NCBI GenBank assembly: GCA_002428525.1
Contig: DIWU01000032.1
Location: forward strand, 1,082 to 65,081
Reading direction: 5' to 3'
Origin: a bacterium UBP14_UBA6098
Lineage (GTDB): Bacteria > UBP14 > UBA6098
DNA: 64,000 bases
In this document: positions 16,429 through 25,725 of the stretch, one piece after another
How the letters are laid out: each line of letters starts with the position of its first letter
Numbering within the stretch: position 1 is the stretch's first letter
Translations under genes and position numbers: made by a program
Notes under the pieces: model-generated
The model's input: only the letters and a program-made list of their open reading frames with translations
What the model was told of the DNA's origin: nothing
The model's database searches: none

Positions 16429-17877
16429 ATGTCCCTCAAGCGCGATCTGATACGCGATACGGCCCTTTACGGCCTCGGCGATATTCTCACAAAGGCTATC
16501 GCTTTCCTGCTTATACCCCTCTATACGAACTCCCTCGTGCCGGAGGAATACGGTATCTACCAGTTGGTCGTCCTGTATGTCACAGTCGCGATGGTTTTCT
16601 CTCTGAGCGGTATGAATGTCGCATTGTTCAAGCATTTTGTCGTCACACCGGAGGAGGGGAAGCGGCGAGAGCTTTTTACGATTACTGTTTTGTGGGTGTT
16701 TTTAAGCTCGGCGCTGATAATCGGTCTTTCGATGCTTCTTTCCGGGCCGCTTTCGGAGCTTGTGGCCGGCAATACCGGCCGAAGAGATATCGTCGGGCTC
16801 GCGGCGCTCAGTTCCGGCCTCGACACGCTTTTACTCGTGCTCCTTTTGATCTTTCGCATGGAAAAACGCCCGATCGGCTATATAACCTTTTCCCTGATAA
16901 AGATTGTCGTTATTTTGGCCGGCAATTATTTTCTGGTTTGGAAGATGGGCATGGGCGTCGTCGGGATATTGATCGCGGGGATAATCGCGAATCTTGTTAT
17001 CCTGATTCCGCTTTTGATCAAGGTCGGTAACTACTTCATCTGGCCGGTTTCGAGAAAGCTATTCATTGAGCTCCTTGTATGGGGAATCCCGTTCATCCCT
17101 TCATCGCTGTCTTCGGTGATCTTGACGCTTTCCGACAGGCTCGTTCTTCGTTATATGGCGGGTTTCGACTCGGCGGGGATTTATTCGGTGGGCTATAAGA
17201 TCGGCGGTGCGGTTTTACTTCTATATACAGCTTTCAGGTTCGCGTGGGGGCCGTATATGTTCGAGCTTGCGAAGGATATCGAAACCGCCCGAAAGACCTA
17301 CCCGAGGGTTTTAAATGTGCTTATTGCACTGCTCGGGTTGGCGGCGCTCGGGCTGGTCGGCTTTTCGAGCGAGATCTTCCGGTTTTTCGTTGGAGAGCTT
17401 TATTATTCGGCGCGTGCGGTGCTGATCCCAATATCGCTGTCCGTTCTCTTCGACGCCTCCTCGCTGTTCTTCGGCGCGGCACTCCAGACGCGCGATAGGA
17501 CAATCTATATCCCCGTGGTCACCGGTCTTGCGGCTGTCTCGAATATCCTGCTGAATATACTGCTCATCCCGAAATACGGTTTCATGGGCGCGGCTTGGGC
17601 GACACTCGCTTCCTATATCGCCTTGGCCTATATGAACTTCCGTGTTGCGAACCCCTTCATGCCGGTGAAATACGATTGGCTTAAGCTGACCTCGATAGTC
17701 GCCTCGGTGTCCGGCGGGATGGCGCTTATGTGGTTCGTGGAATCCTTTGTTTTAAGGATAGTATTATTTATTGGAGTCAGTGTGATAGTTTTCTTTATCT
17801 CCTGTGAAAACCCTAAAAACTTTGTTAATAGTATTTACCGCTCGTCGAATATGTATCATCGGCGATGCTCTAAATAA
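16429..17877 (+). CDS. polysaccharide flippase, MOP/Wzx family (first copy)
   Basis: This 482-residue inner-membrane protein has about 12-14 hydrophobic segments and the family opening (DTALYGLGDILTKAIAFLLIPLYTN). Such proteins move undecaprenyl-linked oligosaccharide units across the membrane. The body is G+C-rich like the rest of the window, but from about 17760 to the stop (the last 35-40 codons) it becomes A+T-rich, as in the following genes. This suggests that the 3' end belongs to a replaced segment. A second flippase follows directly. Confidence 0.88.
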   Translation: MSLKRDLIRDTALYGLGDILTKAIAFLLIPLYTNSLVPEEYGIYQLVVLYVTVAMVFSLSGMNVALFKHFVVTPEEGKRRELFTITVLWVFLSSALIIGLSMLLSGPLSELVAGNTGRRDIVGLAALSSGLDTLLLVLLLIFRMEKRPIGYITFSLIKIVVILAGNYFLVWKMGMGVVGILIAGIIANLVILIPLLIKVGNYFIWPVSRKLFIELLVWGIPFIPSSLSSVILTLSDRLVLRYMAGFDSAGIYSVGYKIGGAVLLLYTAFRFAWGPYMFELAKDIETARKTYPRVLNVLIALLGLAALGLVGFSSEIFRFFVGELYYSARAVLIPISLSVLFDASSLFFGAALQTRDRTIYIPVVTGLAAVSNILLNILLIPKYGFMGAAWATLASYIALAYMNFRVANPFMPVKYDWLKLTSIVASVSGGMALMWFVESFVLRIVLFIGVSVIVFFISCENPKNFVNSIYRSSNMYHRRCSK

Positions 17878-17912
17878 CAATATTCAGACTCAAATACAGC
17901 AGACTTGAACAA

Positions 17913-19409
17913 ATGATGAATGACAACAACTACATTCAACAAAATGGGCAATTATCCCGATCTGTAGTTTCTGGTGGTATATGGATTACATTATCTAAGA
18001 TATTACAACATAGTTTAAATTTCATTAGGACAATAACACTTGCTCGTTTGCTCTCTCCAGACAACTTCGGCCTTTTCGGCATAGCAATGCTCGCGCTTAC
18101 AGCAATAGATAAATTTTCTTTCACTGGTTTCGATCAAGCACTGATTCAGAAAAGAGAGAATATTGAGCCTTATCTCGATTCTGCATGGACTATTCAGGTT
18201 ATTCGCGGTTTAATCTTAGGATTATTATTGTTTTGCACAGCACCTCTTGTCGCGAAATTCTTCCATGAACCGCAGGTTACATTACTATTAAAAGTTCTGG
18301 GCTTTTCAATTTTCATTGGAGGTTTCAGAAACATAGGTATCGTGTTTTTCCATAAGAATATCCAGTTCAATAGAATGTTTATATATGAATTAAGTGGTAC
18401 AATAACTGATTTTGGAGTCGCGCTAACTGCCGCCATTATATTGCGTAACGCATGGGCGCTAGTCTTTGGTTTCACGGCAAGGAATATTGTCCAAACAATT
18501 GTTTCGTATGTCATCCATCAATATAAACCGCGCTTTAAAATTAATTGGAAGCATACAAAGGACCTCTTGAGTTTCGGCCAATGGATTTGGGGTAGCACGA
18601 TACTGATATTTCTGCTAACTCAAGGAGACGATATTTTAGTTGGAAAGATACTTGGAACAACAGCGTTAGGGTTTTACCAAATGGGATATAAAATCTCGAA
18701 CCTTCCAGCTACAGAGATTACTCATGCCCTTTCGCAAGTGATTTTCCCAGCCTATTCAAGACTGCAGGACAATATTCCAAAGCTTAGAGCCGCTTTCTTG
18801 AGAGTTTTCCAAATGATGACATTTATCACCTTTCCAATTGCGATACTGATATTCGTCCTCGCGCCAGATTTTACTATTGTTTTTCTCGGCGAAAAATGGA
18901 TGCCTATGGTGCCGGTGATGAAAACACTATGCTATTTTGCTGTTATTAGGACGATTAATTCTGTGTTTTCAGCTGTGTTAACTGCATTGGGCAAGCCGCG
19001 TATTTCAACGATAGGATCGTTTTTCCAATTGATATTATTCGTAATAATTGTGTATCCATTGATAATAAACTTCGGACTAGTTGGTGTAGCTTATGCCACT
19101 ATTATCCCGAATGCTTTCTTCCTGATATATATCGGCATCAGGCTACTGAAAGAAATTGACACACAGTTTTCAAAGCTGTTGAGTGTTATCCTTCCATCGA
19201 TTGCGGGATGTCTATCAACTTATTTATCTGTAACCTTTGTGAATAATACGTTTTCTTTTAATGCCTCTGTGATCTCCATTATTTCACTCGCTATTTTAGG
19301 GGGTGGAGTATATATTGTTGTTGTTTATTTGTCGGATATTCTAACAAAGGGAAGTCTTACTAATAGTGTTAAACAGATTCTTTTATATAAACGAGCGGAT
19401 TTATTATGA
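17913..19409 (+). CDS. polysaccharide flippase, WzxC-like (second copy)
   Basis: This 498-residue membrane protein has many hydrophobic helices and the WzxC/TuaB-type N-terminus (SGGIWITLSKILQHSLNFIRTITLARLLSPDNFGLFG). It is markedly A+T-rich compared with the genes before it. The proposed start is ATG 17913 (an adjacent ATG at 17916 is equally possible). Its stop overlaps the ATG of the methyltransferase (ATGA at 19406). Having two flippases in a row suggests either two glycan products or an imported module with its own flippase. Confidence 0.87.
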   Translation: MMNDNNYIQQNGQLSRSVVSGGIWITLSKILQHSLNFIRTITLARLLSPDNFGLFGIAMLALTAIDKFSFTGFDQALIQKRENIEPYLDSAWTIQVIRGLILGLLLFCTAPLVAKFFHEPQVTLLLKVLGFSIFIGGFRNIGIVFFHKNIQFNRMFIYELSGTITDFGVALTAAIILRNAWALVFGFTARNIVQTIVSYVIHQYKPRFKINWKHTKDLLSFGQWIWGSTILIFLLTQGDDILVGKILGTTALGFYQMGYKISNLPATEITHALSQVIFPAYSRLQDNIPKLRAAFLRVFQMMTFITFPIAILIFVLAPDFTIVFLGEKWMPMVPVMKTLCYFAVIRTINSVFSAVLTALGKPRISTIGSFFQLILFVIIVYPLIINFGLVGVAYATIIPNAFFLIYIGIRLLKEIDTQFSKLLSVILPSIAGCLSTYLSVTFVNNTFSFNASVISIISLAILGGGVYIVVVYLSDILTKGSLTNSVKQILLYKRADLL

Positions 19410-20089
19410 GCGATGAACTAAATAAATTCAACGAAGCATATACCGGTAACAGGCCGGATGTCCAACAATTGATTCCCGATAATGTTCAGAGGGTTCTGGA
19501 TTGTGGTTGTAGTGTAGGCGCTCTCGGGGAAGAGATCGCAAAAAGGCCTAATAAACCCGAGGTCTGCGGGATAGAATTAGACGAACAAACTGCACAAATC
19601 GCTAAGAGTAAGTTAGATCGTGTCATTATCGGAAATCTCGACACGATCGATTTCGCGGAACACTTCCAAAAGGGATACTTCGATTGTATAATATTCTCCG
19701 ATGTGCTCGAACATACACAAGACCCATGGGGTATTCTAAAGAATGCAATGCCTTTTCTAAACAACGATGGTTTCGTGATAATCAGTATTCCAAATATTCG
19801 TCACTACACCACGATATGCAATCTAATCTTTCGCGATTATTGGCCATATAGAGAAAGAGGTCTTCACGATAAAACACACCTAAGGTTCTTCACGCTTAAA
19901 AGTATTAAAGAACTATGTGAAAATGCCGGCCTCCAAATCCAAAGATTGGAACGCAATTATCGGATCTACGAAAGGCCACATTATAGGAACAGGTTCGCGA
20001 AATACTTAGCCATCCCGTTCTTGCGCGGTTTTCTTGTTTTCCAGTATCTCATTGTCGCAAAAAAAAGAGGGCCGCATGGCGGGGAATAG
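19406..20089 (+). CDS. SAM-dependent methyltransferase, class I
   Basis: This 227-residue cytoplasmic protein has a SAM-binding motif I (VLDCGCSVGALGEEIA near residue 29), an acidic residue after beta-2 (CGIELDE), and DCIIFSDVLEHTQDPW near 91, as in the Methyltransf_23/UbiG-like group common in glycan loci. The likely substrate is a glycan or lipid-linked sugar, inferred from context only. It overlaps both neighbours, by 4 nt upstream and 14 nt downstream. Confidence 0.85.
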   Translation: MSDELNKFNEAYTGNRPDVQQLIPDNVQRVLDCGCSVGALGEEIAKRPNKPEVCGIELDEQTAQIAKSKLDRVIIGNLDTIDFAEHFQKGYFDCIIFSDVLEHTQDPWGILKNAMPFLNNDGFVIISIPNIRHYTTICNLIFRDYWPYRERGLHDKTHLRFFTLKSIKELCENAGLQIQRLERNYRIYERPHYRNRFAKYLAIPFLRGFLVFQYLIVAKKRGPHGGE

Positions 20090-21143
20090 AAAAACTACAA
20101 TGAGACTTAAAATATCCTCATACTTGAGGAGAATAGCATCTAAAGAAAAAAATTCATTTTCGGAGAAGCTCGCACTTTTTGCACGAGCTATTTATTTGAA
20201 GCTAAAAAGTGTGTATAAAGCTATCATGCTGTCAATGTCGAAAAGTAACTCAAAAATGGTCTCAAGGCTTTACCTGAAGCAAAGAAGTTTCATGAGAGCC
20301 AAGCTTGAAGGGCGCTATTCTTTCGTCACAATCGACGAACTCGTTCTGTGGACGATGGATTGGATTAAAACCAACAAAATCGACCACGACATTATTGTCG
20401 GAATACCGCGGAGCGGATTATTAGTCGCTAATATACTGGCATTAAAACTTGGGAAACCTTTATCTACGCCGGAGCTTTTCGTGCAAGGTTCCCTCTGGAA
20501 TAGCAAGTATATTGAATTAACCGAAAACATTAAGAGTGTTCTATTGGTCGATGACACAGTTAGTTCGGGTAAAACTCTGGATGATAATCTGCAAGTTATA
20601 CTCCCCTATTGCGAAAAACGAGGAATTTCGATTACCAAAGCGGCTCTTATCGTTACCGACGAAGCGCTTTCTTCAGTGGATGCTTTCTATAAGATCCTTC
20701 CTCAACCGAGGCTATTCGAATGGAACTTGATGCACTCCAAAAAGGGGATTATTTGTTCGGATATGGACGGCGTTATATGTGAAAATTGTCCTCCCGGCGT
20801 GGATGCCGATGAAGACCGGTATCTCGAGTGGCTCGATAATGCAAAGCCATATATGATACCTGCTTTTGAAATCGATGTTATTGTTTCGGGGCGTCTGGAA
20901 AAGTATCGGGAGCAAACAGAACATTGGCTCAAAAAATATAAAGTCCGATATAAAGAGCTTTGCCTTTGGGATTTGGAATCCAAAGAACTAAGATTAGGCA
21001 ATTATGTTAAACATAAAATCGATGTAATCTTGAAGACAAAGCCGGATATGGTATTCGAAAGCGAGCATAACCAAGCTGAAGAGATATGGAAAGCTACTCA
21101 TGTCACTACAATATGCACTGACGATATGATTATCTTCTCATAA
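20076..21143 (+). CDS. phosphoribosyltransferase-HAD hydrolase fusion
   Basis: This 355-residue protein has two recognisable domains. The first (about 85-215) is a type I phosphoribosyltransferase with IVGIPRSGLLVAN and the PRPP loop VLLVDDTVSSGKT near 155-167. The second (about 225-355) is HAD-like, with nucleophile motif DMDGVI near 229, motif II IVSGR near 269, and a late acidic motif. The N-terminal 75 residues are basic and unassigned. The start is ATG 20076, with GAGGG upstream, inside the methyltransferase gene. Substrates are unknown; the island suggests a nucleotide- or phospho-sugar. The coding sequence is A+T-rich. Confidence 0.8.
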   Translation: MAGNRKTTMRLKISSYLRRIASKEKNSFSEKLALFARAIYLKLKSVYKAIMLSMSKSNSKMVSRLYLKQRSFMRAKLEGRYSFVTIDELVLWTMDWIKTNKIDHDIIVGIPRSGLLVANILALKLGKPLSTPELFVQGSLWNSKYIELTENIKSVLLVDDTVSSGKTLDDNLQVILPYCEKRGISITKAALIVTDEALSSVDAFYKILPQPRLFEWNLMHSKKGIICSDMDGVICENCPPGVDADEDRYLEWLDNAKPYMIPAFEIDVIVSGRLEKYREQTEHWLKKYKVRYKELCLWDLESKELRLGNYVKHKIDVILKTKPDMVFESEHNQAEEIWKATHVTTICTDDMIIFS

Positions 21144-21358
21144 TACATTCAAAGAAGAGGATATATTGCAAATTCGTCTGACAAGCTTGATAATCCATGG
21201 GTTAATAATCGACAAAGAACACTTCGAGAAATAGAGTGAGTATTCTTTGAGAATCTTCAGAAACATAAATAAACTTGGCCAAAAACCCCATAATCAGCTT
21301 AAGTTCTGTAGATATCCATACGACATCTCTTCCATAATCAAAGAGGTGTATATTTGAT

Positions 21359-22480
21359 ATGAAGATACTCTTTACCACAGGAAGGATACATCAAATCGGA
21401 GGCGGTGCTGAAAGATCGGCGACGACTCTCATAAGAAAACTATCTGAAAAGCATCATGTATGTGTGTTCAATATAGTATTTGAACCACAGCCTGAAAAGA
21501 ATCCAGGGCTTATAGGAAGCAACATCGAGATAATCGACTGGAATTTCCCCATAAAGACAAAGAAAACTCTTAGAATGCCATATCACGCCAGATTACTCTC
21601 CTGCGATATTCAAGCACAGAGGGAACTTAACAAGATAGCGAGAAACTTCCAGCCGGAAATTGTAATAGCTCAGAAACCTCCTGTGGTATATGAAGATCCT
21701 ATTCCGAGCAATAAAGCACCAATCATCACATTTGTTAGAGATACGGAGTATTTAGACCCATTCAACATAGAACATAAGTGTTTTATTCATTACAACACCC
21801 TATTTATGAAATTAAGGCAAAAAAGGATGCTAAAATTATTGAAAAAAAGTAACTTGCTTATTGTCGCAAGTGATTTTATGCGGGAGAAGCTCAATGGATT
21901 CGGCTTGTCCGCTGAGGTCGTTCCACCCTTTATTGAATTTGAAAAATATGCCTCTAACCCTGCGGGTGATAGAGATTCCATTACAATGATAGCCGCAAAT
22001 CTTGCAAAACATAAAGGGGTAGATATCTTTTTGCGTATTGCTGAGAAGTGTCCCGATTTGAAGTTTCTGTTGGTAGGGCGTTTGCCAGAAGAGCATGGAG
22101 ATTTGCCTTCCAATGTTGTCCATTTGAGATGGACAGACGATATCAAGTCGATACTTGCGAAAACGATGCTTCTTCTTGTTCCGTCCCGCTGGGAAGAACC
22201 TTTTGGTAGATTGCCGGTAGAGGCGGGAGTTAACGGCATTCCCTCTATTGCAAGCAACAGAGGAGGGCTGGTCGAAGCCGTTGGAGAAGGAGGTATATTG
22301 ATTCAAAATTACGAGGATATCGACCTTTGGGTTGAGGCAATTACAAGTGTTCTCAATAATTCTGCTATATATAACTCTCTGTCAAAAAACGCTATAGAGA
22401 ATGCTAATCGTTTTGAATTTTGCTATTCTTATGCTAAATTTACATCTTTGGTAAAAGAGTATTTTGGGATTGAGCTGTGA
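21359..22480 (+). CDS. glycosyltransferase family 4 (A+T-rich cassette)
   Basis: This 373-residue GT-B enzyme has the glycine-rich N-terminal loop GRIHQIGGGAERS and the C-terminal donor-binding EX7E motif in EEPFGRLPVEAG near residue 280. The donor and acceptor cannot be read from sequence. A 215-nt A+T-rich gap without a gene (21144-21358) precedes it. Base composition matches the flippase-to-HAD genes, marking it as part of the same imported block. Confidence 0.88.
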   Translation: MKILFTTGRIHQIGGGAERSATTLIRKLSEKHHVCVFNIVFEPQPEKNPGLIGSNIEIIDWNFPIKTKKTLRMPYHARLLSCDIQAQRELNKIARNFQPEIVIAQKPPVVYEDPIPSNKAPIITFVRDTEYLDPFNIEHKCFIHYNTLFMKLRQKRMLKLLKKSNLLIVASDFMREKLNGFGLSAEVVPPFIEFEKYASNPAGDRDSITMIAANLAKHKGVDIFLRIAEKCPDLKFLLVGRLPEEHGDLPSNVVHLRWTDDIKSILAKTMLLLVPSRWEEPFGRLPVEAGVNGIPSIASNRGGLVEAVGEGGILIQNYEDIDLWVEAITSVLNNSAIYNSLSKNAIENANRFEFCYSYAKFTSLVKEYFGIEL

Positions 22481-22571
22481 AATCGGCCGCAGTTTATTCC
22501 CTTTGGTTTTTGTCGTTTATTAAGTCCATTAAAACAGTAATGAATACATCTTGTATTTCAAGGCGGAGTTC

Positions 22572-23681
22572 ATGAGAATAGCAATCGACATTTCTACATT
22601 GTGTAGATCGCGGACTGGCGTAGCACTATTCACATATTATACATTGCGTGAGCTTACACTTATTGATAATTCCAATACGTACTTTCTCTATGTTAATAAG
22701 GCCGTTTCCCTCGATTTCCCTCTGCCGCCGAACTTCTTCATCCGCCCGACGCAGATCCCCTTGCCGCAGTTCCAGCTGTGGTTTCACATCGGCCTGCCGA
22801 TGTTTTTGCGAAGTGATAAAATCGACATCTTCCACGGGACGAATTTCCTCATCCCGCCTTTCCCCGGGTGCAAGACGGTCTCGACGGTTCACGACCTTTC
22901 GAGCCTTGTTATGCCATCACAACATAAGACTTTTCATCGAATCTCTCACGGCCTTTTCCTCAAAAACTCTATGCGCAGAGCGGATGCGATTATCGCAGTC
23001 AGCGAGTTCACGCGGAGCGAGATTTCCCGCCTCTTTCCCGAAATGTCTGATAAGACTGTCGTTATTCACGAGGCAGTATCGCCGGAATTTCGGGCAATAG
23101 AAGATGTCGCCCTATTGCGCAATATCAGCGAAAAACACGGCCTCCCCGAACGCTTCATTCTCTTCGTCGGCACGCTGGAGCCGAGGAAAAACATCGAGGG
23201 CCTCATGCGAGCGTTCGCTGGAATCAAGGGCCAAATTCCCCATAAACTCGTTATCGTCGGCGGAAGGGGTTGGAAGTTCTCCGGAATATTCGATCTGGTG
23301 AAAAGGCTCGATATCGAGGATGATATAATTTTCACCGATTATGTCCTCGCAGGGGATCTCCCGGTGATATACAACCTCGCTGATATTTTCTGCTATCCAT
23401 CTTTTTACGAGGGCTTCGGACTGCCGGTGCTCGAGGCGATGGCCTGTGGAACTCCGGTGTTGACCTCTAATGTCAGCTCCTTGCCGGAGGTCGCCGGGAA
23501 TGCGGCCCTACTATTCGACCCCCGTTCACCGGAGGATATCGCGGAGAGGATAATTCAGCTGGCCAATAACGAGACCCTCCGCGCGGAGCTTTCCAAAGCG
23601 GGCCTTCGACGCGCGTCCGAATTCTCTTGGGCGGATACCGCGAAAAAAACACTCGAGACCTACCGCCGCGCCCTCGAATAA
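22572..23681 (+). CDS. glycosyltransferase family 4
   Basis: This 369-residue GT-B enzyme of the mannosyl/rhamnosyltransferase type has DISTLCRSRTGVA at the N-terminus, VGTLEPRKNIEGL near 200, and YEGFGLPVLEAMACGTPV near 279-296. I start at ATG 22572, preceded by GGCGGAG, rather than the TTG seven codons upstream. The first roughly 40 codons (to about 22690) are A+T-rich and the remainder G+C-rich, so the right border of the imported block falls inside this gene. Confidence 0.9.
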   Translation: MRIAIDISTLCRSRTGVALFTYYTLRELTLIDNSNTYFLYVNKAVSLDFPLPPNFFIRPTQIPLPQFQLWFHIGLPMFLRSDKIDIFHGTNFLIPPFPGCKTVSTVHDLSSLVMPSQHKTFHRISHGLFLKNSMRRADAIIAVSEFTRSEISRLFPEMSDKTVVIHEAVSPEFRAIEDVALLRNISEKHGLPERFILFVGTLEPRKNIEGLMRAFAGIKGQIPHKLVIVGGRGWKFSGIFDLVKRLDIEDDIIFTDYVLAGDLPVIYNLADIFCYPSFYEGFGLPVLEAMACGTPVLTSNVSSLPEVAGNAALLFDPRSPEDIAERIIQLANNETLRAELSKAGLRRASEFSWADTAKKTLETYRRALE

Positions 23682-23698
23682 AGACCCTCTTTTCCCAC

Positions 23699-23726
23699 TT
23701 GTTAATAAAGCCGAATTTTATATATT
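23699..23726 (+). promoter_or_regulatory. possible promoter of gmd
   Basis: TTGTTA (23699-23704), a 16-nt spacer and TATATT (23721-23726), 38 nt before the gmd ATG. It would allow gmd and the following genes to be expressed independently of the upstream run. Confidence 0.5.
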
Positions 23727-23763
23727 ACTATAGAAACTTTCTATCGAGCTATTTGGAGGAACG

Positions 23764-24774
23764 ATGAAAAAAGCCCTTATAACCGGCATTACCGGACAGG
23801 ACGGCTCCTATCTCGCCGATTTTCTTCTCGAAAAGAGATACAGCGTTTACGGCATGATCCGGCGTAATTCCACGGAAAACCTCGGGCGCATCGAGCATAT
23901 TAGAGATAGAATACAGCTTGTTCAAGCGGATCTTCTCGACCAGATGTCGATAATGAAACTTATTCGCGAGATACAGCCCGACGAAATATATAATCTTGCG
24001 GCTCAGTCCTTCGTCCCGACATCGTGGAGCCAGCCGCTTTACACCGGAGAGGCTACCGCCCTCGGCGTCACGCGCATGCTCGAGGCTATGCGTTATGAAA
24101 AAAGCGACAGCAAATTCTACCAAGCCTCGTCTTCCGAGATGTTCGGCAAGGTGCTCGAAATGCCCCAAAGCGAGAACACACCGTTCTATCCGCGAAGCCC
24201 CTACGGCGTCGCCAAGGTTTACGGCCATTTTATTACTGTGAACTATCGCGAAAGCTACGACCTCTTCGCCGCTTCGGGGATTCTTTTCAACCACGAATCG
24301 CCGCGCCGCGGCAAGGAGTTCGTCACGCGCAAGATCACAAACGCGGCGGCAAGAATCAAGTTCGGCCTGCAGGATATTCTCGAGCTGGGAAACCTCGACG
24401 CCAAGCGCGACTGGGGTTTCGCCGGCGATTATGTCCGAATGATCTGGCTTATGCTCCAGCAGGACAGCCCCGACGATTATGTCATCGGAACCGGTGTCGC
24501 CCATTCGGTGCGCGAATTCGCCACACACGCCTTCGAGACCGCCGGCTTCGATATCGCGTGGGAAGGAACCGGTATCGACGAGGTCGGGTTCGACCGAAAG
24601 ACCGGCAAGCCCTTGGTGAGGTTGTCCGAGGAGTTCTTCCGCCCGGCCGATGTCAATCACCTTTTGGCGAACCCCTCCAAGGCGAAGGCCAAACTCGGAT
24701 GGGAACCGACGGTGAGCTTCGAGGAACTCGTTCGTAAGATGACCGAGGCCGACATCGAAAGCTATCGGAGGTAG
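23764..24774 (+). CDS. gmd: GDP-mannose 4,6-dehydratase
   Basis: This 336-residue short-chain dehydrogenase-type enzyme converts GDP-mannose to GDP-4-keto-6-deoxymannose. It has the Rossmann motif GITGQDGSYLADFL, AAQSFVPTSWSQP, the catalytic SSSEMFG, and YGVAKVYGH (YxxxK near residue 146). Length is normal. GGAGG lies 5 nt before the ATG. The product feeds the next gene, a reductase, for a 6-deoxy-hexose of the surface glycan. Confidence 0.96.
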   Translation: MKKALITGITGQDGSYLADFLLEKRYSVYGMIRRNSTENLGRIEHIRDRIQLVQADLLDQMSIMKLIREIQPDEIYNLAAQSFVPTSWSQPLYTGEATALGVTRMLEAMRYEKSDSKFYQASSSEMFGKVLEMPQSENTPFYPRSPYGVAKVYGHFITVNYRESYDLFAASGILFNHESPRRGKEFVTRKITNAAARIKFGLQDILELGNLDAKRDWGFAGDYVRMIWLMLQQDSPDDYVIGTGVAHSVREFATHAFETAGFDIAWEGTGIDEVGFDRKTGKPLVRLSEEFFRPADVNHLLANPSKAKAKLGWEPTVSFEELVRKMTEADIESYRR

Positions 24775-24777
24775 GGT

Positions 24778-25725
24778 TTGCGTGTTTTTATAACAGGCAT
24801 CGAGGGATTCGTCGGCCGACACCTTGTCATGGAGTTGGTCAAAGCCGGCCACGAGGTTTCGGGTTTATACTTCGACAAGATGGATCTCGATGAAATCGAA
24901 GCTTTGGCTGAGAGGCTTTATCGCGGCGATCTTCGCGATAGTGTTTCGTTGAACCAAATCCTCGATTCCGCCCGACCCGATGCGATCGTCCACCTCGCGG
25001 CGATCAGCTTCGTCCCGGCCGCGTCGAGCGATCCGCGAACCGCTTGGGATATCAACCTTGGCGGGACTTTAAACATACTGGAGTGGATCAGGGTGGCAAA
25101 GCCCGATACACACCTGCTTTTCGTCTCAACCTCCGAGGTTTACGGCCGTTCGGATGGCGGCGACTTGCCCTTCACCGAGGAAACCCCGCTCAGGCCGGCG
25201 AATATGTATTCCGCAACCAAGGCCTCCGCGGATATGGCCGCGGATCAGTATCGAAGCCTCTTCAGTTTGCGAATCGCAACCCTGCGCCCGGCCAATCATA
25301 TCGGCCCCGGCCAGTCGGAGAATTTCGTTGTATCGAGTTTTGCCAGACAGGTCGCGGAGGCCGCCTTGGGACTCGGCGATGGAGTTATTCGCGTCGGCAA
25401 CCTCTCCGCGATGCGCGATTTTCTCGATGTCCGCGATGTCGTTCGGGCATATAGGCTCGTTCTCGAACAGCAAATCACCGGCATCTTCAACCTCGGCTCC
25501 GGCAAAGCGGAGCGAATCTCAGATATTTTGGATAGCTTGGTCGAGATCGCCGGTGCGAGGATCTCGGTCGTGGTCGATAAAGAAAGGCTTCGTCCCGTCG
25601 ATGTCCCGATTATCTTCATCAGCCGTGAAAAACTTTCGGCCGAATCGGGCTGGACTCCCGAGATTCCGCTGATAAAAACCCTCGAGGATACTCTCAAATG
25701 CTGGAAAGACAAGCTCCGCAAATAA
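24778..25725 (+). CDS. rmd: GDP-4-keto-6-deoxymannose reductase, probable
   Basis: This 315-residue NAD(P)-dependent sugar epimerase/reductase has FITGIEGFVGRHLV at the N-terminus and the YSATKAS active-site Tyr/Lys near residue 142. It sits 3 nt after gmd, so the likely reaction is reduction of the Gmd product to GDP-D-rhamnose (Rmd). A GDP-fucose synthase or a dTDP-sugar enzyme is less likely given the context and the GIEGFVGRHL type. The start is TTG 24778, preceded by GGAGG. Confidence 0.82.
   Translation: MRVFITGIEGFVGRHLVMELVKAGHEVSGLYFDKMDLDEIEALAERLYRGDLRDSVSLNQILDSARPDAIVHLAAISFVPAASSDPRTAWDINLGGTLNILEWIRVAKPDTHLLFVSTSEVYGRSDGGDLPFTEETPLRPANMYSATKASADMAADQYRSLFSLRIATLRPANHIGPGQSENFVVSSFARQVAEAALGLGDGVIRVGNLSAMRDFLDVRDVVRAYRLVLEQQITGIFNLGSGKAERISDILDSLVEIAGARISVVVDKERLRPVDVPIIFISREKLSAESGWTPEIPLIKTLEDTLKCWKDKLRK

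Noticed and set aside
21144..21358. Possible gene remnant in the 215-nt A+T-rich gap before a glycosyltransferase
   Set aside because: No frame of useful length or recognisable protein segment; I see nothing functional there.
16429..22690. Transposase, integrase or attachment site around the A+T-rich cassette
   Set aside because: No such gene, no direct repeat at the borders and no tRNA gene target was found; composition change alone supports the transfer idea.
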